Source: Clostridia bacterium (GTDB taxonomy: Bacteria; Bacillota; Clostridia; Oscillospirales; CAG-272). Taken from it: a stretch of DNA of 23,343 nucleotides. The stretch lies in assembly GCA_017624795.1 (NCBI GenBank), contig JAGAMJ010000059.1, positions 1 through 23,343 on the forward strand. The letters run 5' to 3'. Both the position numbers and the translations under genes were made by a program. This document shows positions 14,359 to 21,430 of this stretch, in pieces (the stretch's first letter is position 1; each line of letters opens with the position of its first letter). Below the pieces are notes generated by a model, which searched no databases, was not told where the DNA came from, and saw only the letters and a list, made by a program, of their open reading frames with translations.

Positions 14359-14862
14359 ATGGCAAACAAAAAAAGAAACGGCTTTTTTGACGAGCTTGCG
14401 GATCAGGGTGAGAAAAGAGCAAGACGCAAGGCGAAAAGCAAGGTCAAAAAGATACACATCGCCACAAAGGTGATCGCAGTGCTGTGTCTTGCCGTGGGAC
14501 TTGCACTCGGGGCTGTTGTATGCCTCGCTATGTCCAAAAAGGATCACTTCACCTTGAAGGGCGAAACAAGGGTTTCGATCGACGCGGGCACGACCTATAC
14601 CTACGAGGAGCAGGGCGTTGAAGCGATCTGCTTTGGACGGGACGTGTCGAACAAATTGAACGTTGAGGTCAGCGAGGGCATCACCACCGATGCAAACGGC
14701 AATTACGTGATCCCCGCCGAGGAGGGCGTTTATACCATAACCTATACCGTGGATTGCCTGAAATTCGGCGAGAACGCGCCGAACGGTGTGATCAAGCGCA
14801 TTCGCGTCTTTACCGTGGCTGCGTCCGAGGACGACGGCAGAGGTGAGGAGGTGACACCCTGA
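14359..14862 (+). CDS. Membrane-anchored protein with Ig-like extracellular domain
   Basis: A 167-aa protein. A very basic cytosolic N-terminus (to about residue 32, with KRARRKAKSKVKK) precedes one membrane helix (about 33-58, containing LCLAVG). The outside portion (about 62-160) begins with FTLKGETRVSIDAGTTYTYE and ends with GVYTITYTVDC, the strand pattern of bacterial Ig-like surface domains. The ribosome binding site is GGGAGGG, and the gene overlaps the following MBL gene by 1 nt (TGATG), implying coupled translation. There is no lipobox or sortase motif, so it is anchored by the uncleaved helix. Function unknown; the tight pairing suggests it acts with the MBL protein. Confidence 0.72.
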   Translation: MANKKRNGFFDELADQGEKRARRKAKSKVKKIHIATKVIAVLCLAVGLALGAVVCLAMSKKDHFTLKGETRVSIDAGTTYTYEEQGVEAICFGRDVSNKLNVEVSEGITTDANGNYVIPAEEGVYTITYTVDCLKFGENAPNGVIKRIRVFTVAASEDDGRGEEVTP

Positions 14863-15959
14863 TGGCACGTAAAAAGAAATTTTCAAAGGGTCTGACGCTC
14901 TTTCTTGCGATCCTTTGTCTTGCCGTCGGCTGCGTTGTGGGCTACGTGGGTGCCGCTATGTACGGTGCCGCCAGCTTCAAAAGCGATGAAGCGCCCGCGG
15001 CGCTGGTGCAGGGCGAGTTGCAGATCCATTTCCTTGAACTTGGCAACAAATACACGGGCGATTGCACCTACATCAAGGCGGGCGATACCGATATTCTGAT
15101 CGACGCGGGCTCTAAAACCGATAGCATCGCGACCATTTCGGCGTATATCGATCAGTACGTGACCGATAAGAAGCTGGAATACGTGATCGTCACACACGCG
15201 CATCAGGACCACTATGCGGGCTTTACGAAGCGCGACGGAAGCTTGTTTGATCTGTACGAGGTGGGCACGATCATTGATTTTGCGATGACGAACCAAGAGG
15301 ATAAGGGCGAGTCGAATATGTACGGACGCTATCTGTTGGAGCGCGATGCCGAGATCGCCGCGGGTGCGACGCATTTCACGGCAGATGCCTGCGCCAAGCA
15401 GAGCTTTGATCTGGGCAGTGGCGTTGCGATGACGGTGCTGGATAGCTACTATTATTACAACGAGGCACATTCTGAAAACGACTATTCGGTCTGCACGCTC
15501 TTTACGTACGGTGATTACAATTACTTGTTCACGGGCGATTTGGAAGAGGACGGCGAGGAAAAGCTGGTGCAGATGAATGCACTGCCCGAGGTCGATCTTT
15601 ACAAGGCGGGGCATCACGGCTCCAAGACCTCGTCCTCGGCTGCTTTGCTTGAAGTCATCAAGCCCGATATGGTCTGCGTTTGCTGCTGCGCGGGCAGCCC
15701 CGAGTATACCAAGACCGACGCCAATCAGTTCCCGACGCAGGAGTTTGTTGACCGCATCGCACCCTACACCGACAAGGTCTACGTGACCACGCTTTGCGTG
15801 GATTACGAGGCGGGGACCTTCCGGTCGATGAATGGCAATATCGCCGTTGTGACCGATCAAAACGGGATCACGGTGAATTGCGGCAGCGGAGATGCGCGTG
15901 TGTTAAAGGAATGGGAATGGTTCAAGCAGCATCGGACCTGTCCTGCCGCTTGGCAATAA
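14862..15959 (+). CDS. Membrane-anchored ComEC-type metallo-beta-lactamase-fold hydrolase
   Basis: A 365-aa protein with an N-terminal membrane anchor (about 11-36) and an extracellular MBL domain of the ComEC/Rec2 type. Zinc motifs are THAHQDHYAG (111-120; HxHxDH at 112-117), FTGDLEEDGE (223-232; D226) and KAGHHGSKTSSS (248-259). ENDYSVC (205-211) matches the ComEC NDxS strand. Near 272-276 a CVCCC run stands where ComEC proteins usually have a Ser-rich strand. No channel domain follows, so this is the free-standing secreted form. These hydrolases act on nucleic acids or phosphodiesters, but the substrate is not shown. A perfect AGGAGGTGA lies in the end of the preceding gene (14846-14854). 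Confidence 0.85.
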   Translation: MARKKKFSKGLTLFLAILCLAVGCVVGYVGAAMYGAASFKSDEAPAALVQGELQIHFLELGNKYTGDCTYIKAGDTDILIDAGSKTDSIATISAYIDQYVTDKKLEYVIVTHAHQDHYAGFTKRDGSLFDLYEVGTIIDFAMTNQEDKGESNMYGRYLLERDAEIAAGATHFTADACAKQSFDLGSGVAMTVLDSYYYYNEAHSENDYSVCTLFTYGDYNYLFTGDLEEDGEEKLVQMNALPEVDLYKAGHHGSKTSSSAALLEVIKPDMVCVCCCAGSPEYTKTDANQFPTQEFVDRIAPYTDKVYVTTLCVDYEAGTFRSMNGNIAVVTDQNGITVNCGSGDARVLKEWEWFKQHRTCPAAWQ

Positions 15960-15961
15960 AC

Positions 15962-15994
15962 AAAGCCGAGATCGCAATGCGATCTCGGCTTTTT
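15962..15994. terminator. Bidirectional terminator between MBL and asparaginase genes
   Basis: Arms of 15 bp including flanking A/T (15962-15976 and 15978-15992) around a single A, then further T. It serves the plus-strand MBL gene and the convergent asparaginase gene. Confidence 0.92.
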
Positions 15995-16010
15995 CAATAC
16001 CGTTATGGGG

Positions 16011-16991
16011 TTAAAGGTCGCCGCCAAGCGGCAGGGAAAGTGCCTCGCGCAGCTCCCGTCCGTCGCTTGCGGCAAGGCAAAGCTTCATATAGGCGGCGAT
16101 GGGGGAGATCGGGGGCGCTGTGATGAGCCCCAGCTTTGCAAAAGCGTTGCCGCTTGCATACGCCGTGCCGCCCTCTGGCACGCCCGTGAGGAATACGGGA
16201 ATATCTTTTTCCTTTGCTTTTTTGGCGAAAGCTTGCAGCGCTTCACTGTCGGTGGGCAGCGTCCCACTGTGATAGGTGTTCAGTAGCACTGCCTTGATGC
16301 CGTCAAGCGCGGGGTAGACCATGCCCGGGTGGACGCGCAGGAATAAGACCGTCCCCTCGGCACGGGCAAGATCGCTGCCCTTAAAGGGGGCTTGCCTATC
16401 CTTTTGCTCGTAAAATCCTTCAACGGGTGCAAAAGATCCGTCCTTTTGCTCGTAAGCGGCATAACCAAGCGAGCAGATATCGTCCGAAAAGGCAGGGTGC
16501 GAAAGCAAACACGCACCGCGGTGGATTTTTATCGACTCACCCGTGTTTTTATAGGCAACGTATACCCCCCGCGCATCGGGGTGCTGCCGCAGAAAATCGA
16601 CCGCGCCGCAAAAGTTGTCAAGCCCGTTGGCACGCGCGTCTTCAAGGGGGTAATTGCTGGAAACCAGCACGACGGGCTTTGCTTCAAGCCCCAGCAGATA
16701 GGAAAGCGCCGTTGCGGTGTATTGCAGGGTGTCGGTGCCGTGGGTGACGATGATGCCGTCCCACTCGCCCGACTTTTCTCTGATACGATCGGCAAGCTTT
16801 GCGACGTTCGCGAAGGTCAGGTTCTCGCTGAGTATGGTAAAGGGCTCTGCGGTGGGGAAATCGTACCCGTCCCCCGTCCTTTTGCGATAATCCGCCAAAA
16901 GGCGGCGCGGTGCTTCGCCGCTTGGCACAAGCCCCAAGGCGCTGCTTTGGCAACCGATGGTGCCGCCCGTAAATAGAACGCCGATCTTCAT
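16011..16991 (-). CDS. L-asparaginase
   Basis: A 326-aa asparaginase. The start at 16991 is chosen because GGAGG lies 8 nt upstream on minus; a longer frame to 17027 would read through the upstream hairpin. Both signature motifs are present: FTGGTIG (7-13, nucleophile T11) and THGTDTL (83-89, T86/D87). There is no signal peptide, so it is probably a cytosolic type I-like enzyme converting asparagine to aspartate and ammonia. The C-terminal domain is of normal length. A 15-bp direct repeat (16399-16413 and 16441-16455) encodes YEQKD twice, 14 residues apart. It is the last gene after the aminotransferase and trpS genes, separated from trpS by a terminator-like hairpin. Confidence 0.9.
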   Translation of the reverse strand: MKIGVLFTGGTIGCQSSALGLVPSGEAPRRLLADYRKRTGDGYDFPTAEPFTILSENLTFANVAKLADRIREKSGEWDGIIVTHGTDTLQYTATALSYLLGLEAKPVVLVSSNYPLEDARANGLDNFCGAVDFLRQHPDARGVYVAYKNTGESIKIHRGACLLSHPAFSDDICSLGYAAYEQKDGSFAPVEGFYEQKDRQAPFKGSDLARAEGTVLFLRVHPGMVYPALDGIKAVLLNTYHSGTLPTDSEALQAFAKKAKEKDIPVFLTGVPEGGTAYASGNAFAKLGLITAPPISPIAAYMKLCLAASDGRELREALSLPLGGDL

Positions 16992-17015
16992 GGTGTTATC
17001 CTCCAAACGATCTGT

Positions 17016-17048
17016 AAAAACAGCCAACGCCGCGGCGCTGGCTGCTTT
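17016..17048. terminator. Hairpin between trpS and the asparaginase gene
   Basis: CAGCCAACGCCG (17021-17032) pairs with CGGCGCTGGCTG (17033-17044) with one mismatch. On minus it is followed by TTTTT (17020-17016), so it can terminate trpS. Only about 25 nt then remain before the asparaginase start. A TATACT (minus, 17056-17051) directly before the stem, with a poorly spaced TTGCTT (19 bp), could be a promoter, which would turn the stem into a leader attenuator. Confidence 0.65.
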
Positions 17049-17082
17049 TTAGTATACCCCGAAACGGTGCGAAAAAAGCAAG

Positions 17083-18084
17083 TTAACCTCTGGGCACGAA
17101 GCCAAGCTTTTTTTGCACCTTGGAAAGGGTTTTGCGCGCGTAATAGCTCGCCTCGTCAGCGCCCTTCTTCATCTGCGCTTCCAGCCCTGCCTTATCAGCC
17201 ATCAGCTCGGCAAAGCGCGCCTGCACAGGCGCGAGCGCGTCGGCACAGACCTCGCCAACGGCGAGCTTAAAGTCACCGTAGCCCTTGCCCTCAAATTCGC
17301 GCTCGATCTCGTCCATTGATTTACCCGTAAAGCAGGAATAAATGGTCATGAGGTTGTTGATGCCGTCCTTGCCCTCGGCAAAGCGCACGCAGGTGTCGGA
17401 GTCGGTCACGGCGCGGCGGAATTTGCGAATGATGGTGTCCTTATCGTCCAAAATATACACAACGGCATTCGGATTCTCGTCCGATTTGCTCATTTTCTTT
17501 GTGGGATCGGACAAGGACATGATCTTTTTGCCGCTCTGCGAGATCATGGGCTCAGGCACGGTAAAGGTGCCGGGATAGATCTGGTTAAAGCGCTCTGCCA
17601 CGTTGCGGCAAAGCTCGACGTGCTGCTTTTGGTCGATGCCCGTGGGGACCACGTCGGTTTGGTAAAGCAGAATATCCGATGCCATCAGAACGGGATAGGT
17701 GAAAAGCCCCGCGTTGACGTTGTCGGCGTGCTTTGCGCTCTTGTCCTTGAACTGCGTCATACGGGAAAGCTCGCCGAACATGGTAAAGCAGTTCAGGATC
17801 CAGCCAAGCTCGGCGTGCGCGGGCACGTGCGACTGCACGTAGAGCGTGTTCTTTTCGGGATCAAGCCCGCACGCCATATACAGCGCCAGCGTTTCATAGG
17901 TGCGGCGGCGCAGCTCGGCAGGGACCTGGCGCACGGTGATGGCGTGCTCGTCCACCACGCAGTAAAAGCATTTGTAGGCATCGCTGTACGTTGAAAAATT
18001 GCGGATCGCGCCAAGGTAATTGCCGATGGTCAGATTACCGCTGGGCTGAACGCCCGAAAAGCAAATTTTTTGATCGTTGATCAT
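17083..18084 (-). CDS. trpS: Tryptophanyl-tRNA synthetase
   Basis: A 333-aa class I synthetase that charges tRNA-Trp. The start at 18084 follows AAAGGAC on minus; the longer frame to 18132 overlaps the upstream aminotransferase gene. Motifs: PSGNLTIGNYLG (14-25, with TIGN as the HIGH equivalent), the tryptophan-pocket segment VLMASDILLYQTDVVPTGID (132-151), and KMSKS (197-201). Length is normal for bacterial TrpRS. It lies 13 nt after the aminotransferase gene and probably shares its transcript. No T-box leader is seen, which is notable because many Firmicute aminoacyl-tRNA synthetase genes have one. Confidence 0.96.
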   Translation of the reverse strand: MINDQKICFSGVQPSGNLTIGNYLGAIRNFSTYSDAYKCFYCVVDEHAITVRQVPAELRRRTYETLALYMACGLDPEKNTLYVQSHVPAHAELGWILNCFTMFGELSRMTQFKDKSAKHADNVNAGLFTYPVLMASDILLYQTDVVPTGIDQKQHVELCRNVAERFNQIYPGTFTVPEPMISQSGKKIMSLSDPTKKMSKSDENPNAVVYILDDKDTIIRKFRRAVTDSDTCVRFAEGKDGINNLMTIYSCFTGKSMDEIEREFEGKGYGDFKLAVGEVCADALAPVQARFAELMADKAGLEAQMKKGADEASYYARKTLSKVQKKLGFVPRG

Positions 18085-18097
18085 GATTTGTGTCCTT

Positions 18098-19312
18098 TCA
18101 AATTGAGATGACGGCGCGTGCCGCCTCGCCAAGGCGCTTCACGCCCTCGATGATCTGCTCATCGGAGGGGGTGGAGTAGTTCAGACGGAAAGAGCGCGAG
18201 GGGGCTTCTGTGTCGCAGTTAAAGGCGGTGCCGGGTACAACGGCAACCTTGCGTGCAAGCGCTTCCCTGACGAAATCGTTCATATCGACGCCCTCGGGCA
18301 GCGTGCACCAGATGAACAGTCCCCCCTCGGGACGGGTAAAGGAGATCTCTTTCGGCAAGTGCTTATCCAGCTCGGTCAGCATCAGGGTGCATTTGCGGCG
18401 GTAGAGCGCGCGGATCTTTTCGATGTGCGCGTCAAGGTCGCATTCGGTCATAAAGCGGTGGCACAGCATCTGGAAAAAGATGTTGGTATGCACGTCCTCG
18501 CCCTGCTTCGCGACCGCCATTTTCGAAATGATCGCCTCGGGCGCGACCACAAAGCCAAGCCGCATGCCCGCTGACAGGATCTTGGAAAACGACGAGCAAT
18601 AGATCACAAGCCCCTCGGTGTCCATCGACTTGACGGTGGGGATCTCATCGCCCGCAAAGCGTAGCTCGCCGTAGGGGTTATCCTCCAAGATCGGCAGGGC
18701 GTATTTTTTTGCGATCTCATAGATGCGACGGCGCTTTTCATAGCTTGTCGTGATCCCCGACGGGTTTTGGAAGGTGGGGATCAGATACAGGAGCTTGACA
18801 CGGGGGTTATCCTGAATGGCGCGTTCCAGGGCATCGGGGTCGATGCCGTCCTCGCCCATTTCCACACCCACGGTGCGCGCGCCGTTGGAGCGAAAGGAAT
18901 TGAGTGAGCCGATGAAGGTGGGATTTTCGCAAAGCACCACGTCACCCTCGTTGCAAAACACCTTGCAGGCAAGCTCAATGCCTTGCTGGCCGCCCGACAC
19001 CACCATACAGCTGTCGTTAAAGGCGTCGCCGAGATCCTTCGAGCGTCCGATGCCGAAGACCTCGCGCTGGCGCTTTGCGATCGCTTCGCGCAAGGGCGTG
19101 TAACCTTCGGTGATGCTGTATTGCAGCGCCGCGACGGGCGCGCTTTGAAAAATATCGGCAGAAAGCCGCGCCAGCTCCTCCACGGGGAAGGACTCTGCTG
19201 CGGGGTTGCCCGCCGCAAAGGAAATGACGGTGGGATCGGTCAGATTTTTGAAGATCTCACGAATGGCGGAGGGCTTTAAGCCGGAAAGCTTATCAGAAAA
19301 ACGGTAGTCCAC
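18098..19312 (-). CDS. PLP-dependent class I aminotransferase (2-aminoadipate/MocR-domain type)
   Basis: A 404-aa fold-type I aminotransferase. Visible features are ISFAAGNPAAESFP (30-43), FQNPSG (181-186, N183), EDNPYGELRF (210-219, D211 and Y214), Schiff-base lysine K244 in SSFSKILSAGMRLG (240-253), and the C-terminal arginine in SFRLNYS. This set matches the 2-aminoadipate aminotransferase/LysN-like group, which resembles the catalytic part of MocR regulators but has no DNA-binding domain here. The amino donor cannot be told; aromatic amino acids are possible given the trpS neighbour. It starts with GTG at 19312 after GAGG (7-nt gap). Confidence 0.9.
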   Translation of the reverse strand: MDYRFSDKLSGLKPSAIREIFKNLTDPTVISFAAGNPAAESFPVEELARLSADIFQSAPVAALQYSITEGYTPLREAIAKRQREVFGIGRSKDLGDAFNDSCMVVSGGQQGIELACKVFCNEGDVVLCENPTFIGSLNSFRSNGARTVGVEMGEDGIDPDALERAIQDNPRVKLLYLIPTFQNPSGITTSYEKRRRIYEIAKKYALPILEDNPYGELRFAGDEIPTVKSMDTEGLVIYCSSFSKILSAGMRLGFVVAPEAIISKMAVAKQGEDVHTNIFFQMLCHRFMTECDLDAHIEKIRALYRRKCTLMLTELDKHLPKEISFTRPEGGLFIWCTLPEGVDMNDFVREALARKVAVVPGTAFNCDTEAPSRSFRLNYSTPSDEQIIEGVKRLGEAARAVISI

Positions 19313-19339
19313 AAACTCACCTCAATATAAATATACATT

Positions 19340-19368
19340 ATTTTAACATAAAACTATATAGAATGCAA
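19340..19368 (-). promoter_or_regulatory. Promoter of the aminotransferase-trpS unit
   Basis: On minus, TTGCAT (19368-19363) and TAAAAT (19345-19340) have a 17-bp spacer. Confidence 0.65.
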
Positions 19369-19395
19369 CACCACTTTGCAACTTTTTTGCGTCGG

Positions 19396-19424
19396 TTGAC
19401 GGCGGGGGAGATTTATGGTAAGAT
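19396..19424 (+). promoter_or_regulatory. Promoter of the Dabb gene
   Basis: TTGACG at 19396-19401 and an extended -10 TGGTAAGAT (TAAGAT at 19419-19424) have a 17-bp spacer. The stretch just upstream contains TTTTTGCGTCGG, which recurs at 19881-19892. Confidence 0.7.
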
Positions 19425-19447
19425 AAAAAGAAAAAGGAGTTTTGAAA

Positions 19448-19768
19448 ATGATAGAGCACGTTGTGATGTGGAAATTTGGGGACGGTGAGGGGCGCACGCG
19501 CGAGGAAAATATGGCTTACGTGCGCGAGCGGCTTCTGGCACTGCCCGCGATCATTCCCGAGATCAAGCTCATGCAGCTTGGCAGGGACGTGTCGCGTACC
19601 GAGATGTCTTACGATATGATGCTGGTGACGCGCTTCGACTCCCTTGACGCGCTGCACACCTATAAGGTACACCCCGCGCACGTGGCGGTTTCCGAGTATG
19701 TGAAGAAGGTGCGCGTGGCAAGGGTGGTTTTAGATGCAGAATTGGACGAAAGCGGTGACCTTATTTAA
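19448..19768 (+). CDS. Dabb-family (stress responsive A/B barrel) protein
   Basis: A 106-aa dimeric alpha/beta-barrel domain protein. It has the family pattern: an N-terminal IEHVVMWKF strand, a helix with REENMAYVRERLLALPAIIPEI, the central strand YDMMLVTRFDSLDALHTYKVHPAH, and a C-terminal helix VSEYVKKV. The HVVMWKF and Y-x-x-HP-x-H features are the Dabb signature. The ATG at 19448 is chosen because AAGGAG (19434-19439) lies 8 nt upstream; an in-frame TTG at 19442 is too close. Members include small oxygenases and cyclases as well as many of unknown role. It stands as a single-gene unit. Confidence 0.92.
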   Translation: MIEHVVMWKFGDGEGRTREENMAYVRERLLALPAIIPEIKLMQLGRDVSRTEMSYDMMLVTRFDSLDALHTYKVHPAHVAVSEYVKKVRVARVVLDAELDESGDLI

Positions 19769-19825
19769 TAAATTTGGAATAATGAAAATTGAAAATGGAA
19801 AAATAGTATAAAAATTTGGAAAACT

Positions 19826-19859
19826 GCGCCAAGAGTCCTTTTTCTCGGCGCGGTTTTTT
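19826..19859 (+). terminator. Intrinsic terminator after the Dabb gene
   Basis: GCGCC (19826-19830) and GAG (19833-19835) pair with CTCGGCGC (19844-19851), with two bulged A, followed by GGTTTTTT. Confidence 0.8.
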
Positions 19860-19959
19860 GTTTCCCCTTTTTTTCGCACCTTTTTGCGTCGGCGACATAA
19901 GATGATACCGAGGGAGAGAAAACGACAAACTCCCCCAAAGCTATAAGGAGGATCTCACT

Positions 19960-20052
19960 ATGAACAACTGCCTGGGTAACGTATTCGGTGATAACAACTG
20001 CTGCTGGATCATCATTATTGCTCTGATCGTTCTTTGCTGCTGCTGCAACTGA
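19960..20052 (+). CDS. 30-aa cysteine-rich membrane micropeptide
   Basis: A short frame encoding 30 residues that begins MNNCLGNVFGDNNCCW, continues with the hydrophobic run IIIIALIVL and ends CCCCN. It has an ideal ribosome binding site AAGGAGGATC (19945-19954), 8 nt ahead of the ATG, and is followed 5 nt later by a perfect 20-bp-arm terminator, so it is a complete small transcription unit. The layout (polar Cys/Asn/Gly head, one membrane helix, terminal cysteine cluster) resembles the tiny Cys-rich YjcZ-like peptides of Firmicutes, some linked to sporulation, but the match is by pattern only. Seven of 30 residues are cysteine. Function unknown. Confidence 0.75.
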   Translation: MNNCLGNVFGDNNCCWIIIIALIVLCCCCN

Positions 20053-20057
20053 TCCCC

Positions 20058-20099
20058 GAAAATAAAAAGGGAGAGGCGTGCCTCTCCCTTTTTATTTTC
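20058..20099. terminator. Perfect bidirectional terminator after the micropeptide gene
   Basis: 20-bp perfect arms (20058-20077 and 20080-20099) around GT, with A-rich left and T-rich right outer ends. It serves the micropeptide on plus and the oxidoreductase on minus. Confidence 0.93.
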
Positions 20100-20105
20100 T
20101 TTGCA

Positions 20106-21179
20106 TTAAATGGTGCGTGGCTCGGTTTCGATATCCTCGAACGCAACGGGTGCGCGCTTTGCGTCGGACTCAAATGCCGCCTCCATGATCTTCATGGAGC
20201 GCATCAGCTGCCTGTGCGTCACGATCTGCGTTGCCTTGCCGTCAATGGCGTCGGCGAAGTTGCGGTAAAAGTCGTGCACGTCAAGCGCGGGACGGGGAAT
20301 GAACTCCTCGGTGGTGGTCTTTTCGTCACGGGGTGCCATGGTCTTGGTGAAGCCCGCGGAGGTCACCACGGGGGCGACGTCCTTGTCCTCCCAAGAACGG
20401 CAAAGCACCAAGCGGCACTCGTCACGCCAATCGCTCACGACACCCGTGCCGTTCACGCCCGTGATGTAAAAACGGGGCAGAGAAATGAAGTTGGTCGTGC
20501 CGACCTCGATGCGAGCGGTGATGTCGTCCTCAAAATACAGATCCAGCTTGAAGCCGTCGTCGACCTCGTCGTTGGTGATATGATCGCAGCGGCAGTACAC
20601 GGAAAGCAGCTTTTTGTCGTCGATGATGCCAAGCATCTGGTCAATGAGATGCACGCCCCAGTCAAAGATCATGCCGCCGCCGTGCTCTTTTTTGCCTCGC
20701 CAATCGCCGGGAATGCCGCGCGAGCCGTGATAGCGGGATTCGACCGAGGTGATCTTGCCAAGCTTACCGCTGTGATAGGCGGTGCGCGTCATCTGATAGT
20801 CAGCGTCCCAGCGGCGGTTCTGATGCGCGGTAAAGAGCCTGCCGCACTCGTTTGCAACGGCACAGATCTCGGCAAGGTCGGCAGAGGAAAGCGTGACGGG
20901 CTTTTCGGAAATGACGTGCTTGCCCGCGCGAAGCGCCGCAATGGCAAGGGGCTTATGCCACTCGTTGGGGGTTGCGATGGTGATGAAATCGACCTTGGGG
21001 TCCCGGAGCACCTCGTCAAATGAGCTGTAAGCACGGATCCCGTTCTCTCTTGCAAGCGCCGAGCGCTCCTCTTTGATATCGTAAATGCCGAGCAGCTCGA
21101 CCACGCCTGCCTCTAAAATGTGGCGTGTATGCCAGCCACCCATGCCGCCGTATCCGACGACCACACAGCCCTTTTTCAT
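20106..21179 (-). CDS. Gfo/Idh/MocA-family NAD(P)-dependent oxidoreductase
   Basis: A 357-aa sugar- or inositol-type dehydrogenase. The N-terminal Rossmann fold has VVGYGGMGGWH (7-17), followed by D34 (IYDIK), which suggests NAD preference. EKP (92-94) is the conserved catalytic-lysine motif, and DWGVHLID (173-180) supplies the D-x3-H catalytic pair (D173, H177). The C-terminal alpha/beta domain is of normal length. The substrate is not identifiable; family members oxidise or isomerise sugars, cyclitols and their derivatives. The ATG has AAAGGAT upstream on minus and a good promoter beyond. It is a single-gene unit, unlike the usual sugar-operon setting. Confidence 0.93.
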   Translation of the reverse strand: MKKGCVVVGYGGMGGWHTRHILEAGVVELLGIYDIKEERSALARENGIRAYSSFDEVLRDPKVDFITIATPNEWHKPLAIAALRAGKHVISEKPVTLSSADLAEICAVANECGRLFTAHQNRRWDADYQMTRTAYHSGKLGKITSVESRYHGSRGIPGDWRGKKEHGGGMIFDWGVHLIDQMLGIIDDKKLLSVYCRCDHITNDEVDDGFKLDLYFEDDITARIEVGTTNFISLPRFYITGVNGTGVVSDWRDECRLVLCRSWEDKDVAPVVTSAGFTKTMAPRDEKTTTEEFIPRPALDVHDFYRNFADAIDGKATQIVTHRQLMRSMKIMEAAFESDAKRAPVAFEDIETEPRTI

Positions 21180-21201
21180 AAGAACATATCCTTTCCAAGT
21201 T

Positions 21202-21214
21202 GTGTACGCTACAC
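21202..21214. promoter_or_regulatory. Palindrome in the oxidoreductase leader
   Basis: GTGTACGCTACAC has 5-bp arms around CGC and lies between the promoter and the ribosome binding site of the oxidoreductase gene. It could be an operator. Evidence is position and symmetry only. Confidence 0.35.
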
Positions 21215-21229
21215 GCGTTTATTAAGTCC

Positions 21230-21258
21230 ATTATAAGACAAATTCTGTTCTTCTTCAA
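21230..21258 (-). promoter_or_regulatory. Promoter of the oxidoreductase gene
   Basis: On minus, TTGAAG (21258-21253) and TATAAT (21235-21230) have a 17-bp spacer. Confidence 0.85.
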
Positions 21259-21351
21259 GTCATAAATGGCAAAAAGAAAGACAAAAATTGCTATATTTGA
21301 TGGATAAAAAACCAAAAGCGCGTTACAAATATAAAAAAATCAAAAAAACGG

Positions 21352-21380
21352 TTGTAGAAATCTGCTTTTTTATGTATAAT
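21352..21380 (+). promoter_or_regulatory. Promoter of lepA-hemW
   Basis: TTGTAG at 21352-21357 and TATAAT at 21375-21380 have a 17-bp spacer. The leader is about 45 nt. Confidence 0.75.
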
Positions 21381-21430
21381 AATATTTATAACGTTTATGT
21401 ACGCATTGTGAAATGAAACGAGAGGTACTT

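Noticed and set aside
18062..18097. T-box leader for trpS
   Set aside because: trpS starts 13 nt after the aminotransferase gene, leaving no room for a T-box, and no T-box sequence (TGGNACCGCG-like) was seen upstream of the aminotransferase either.
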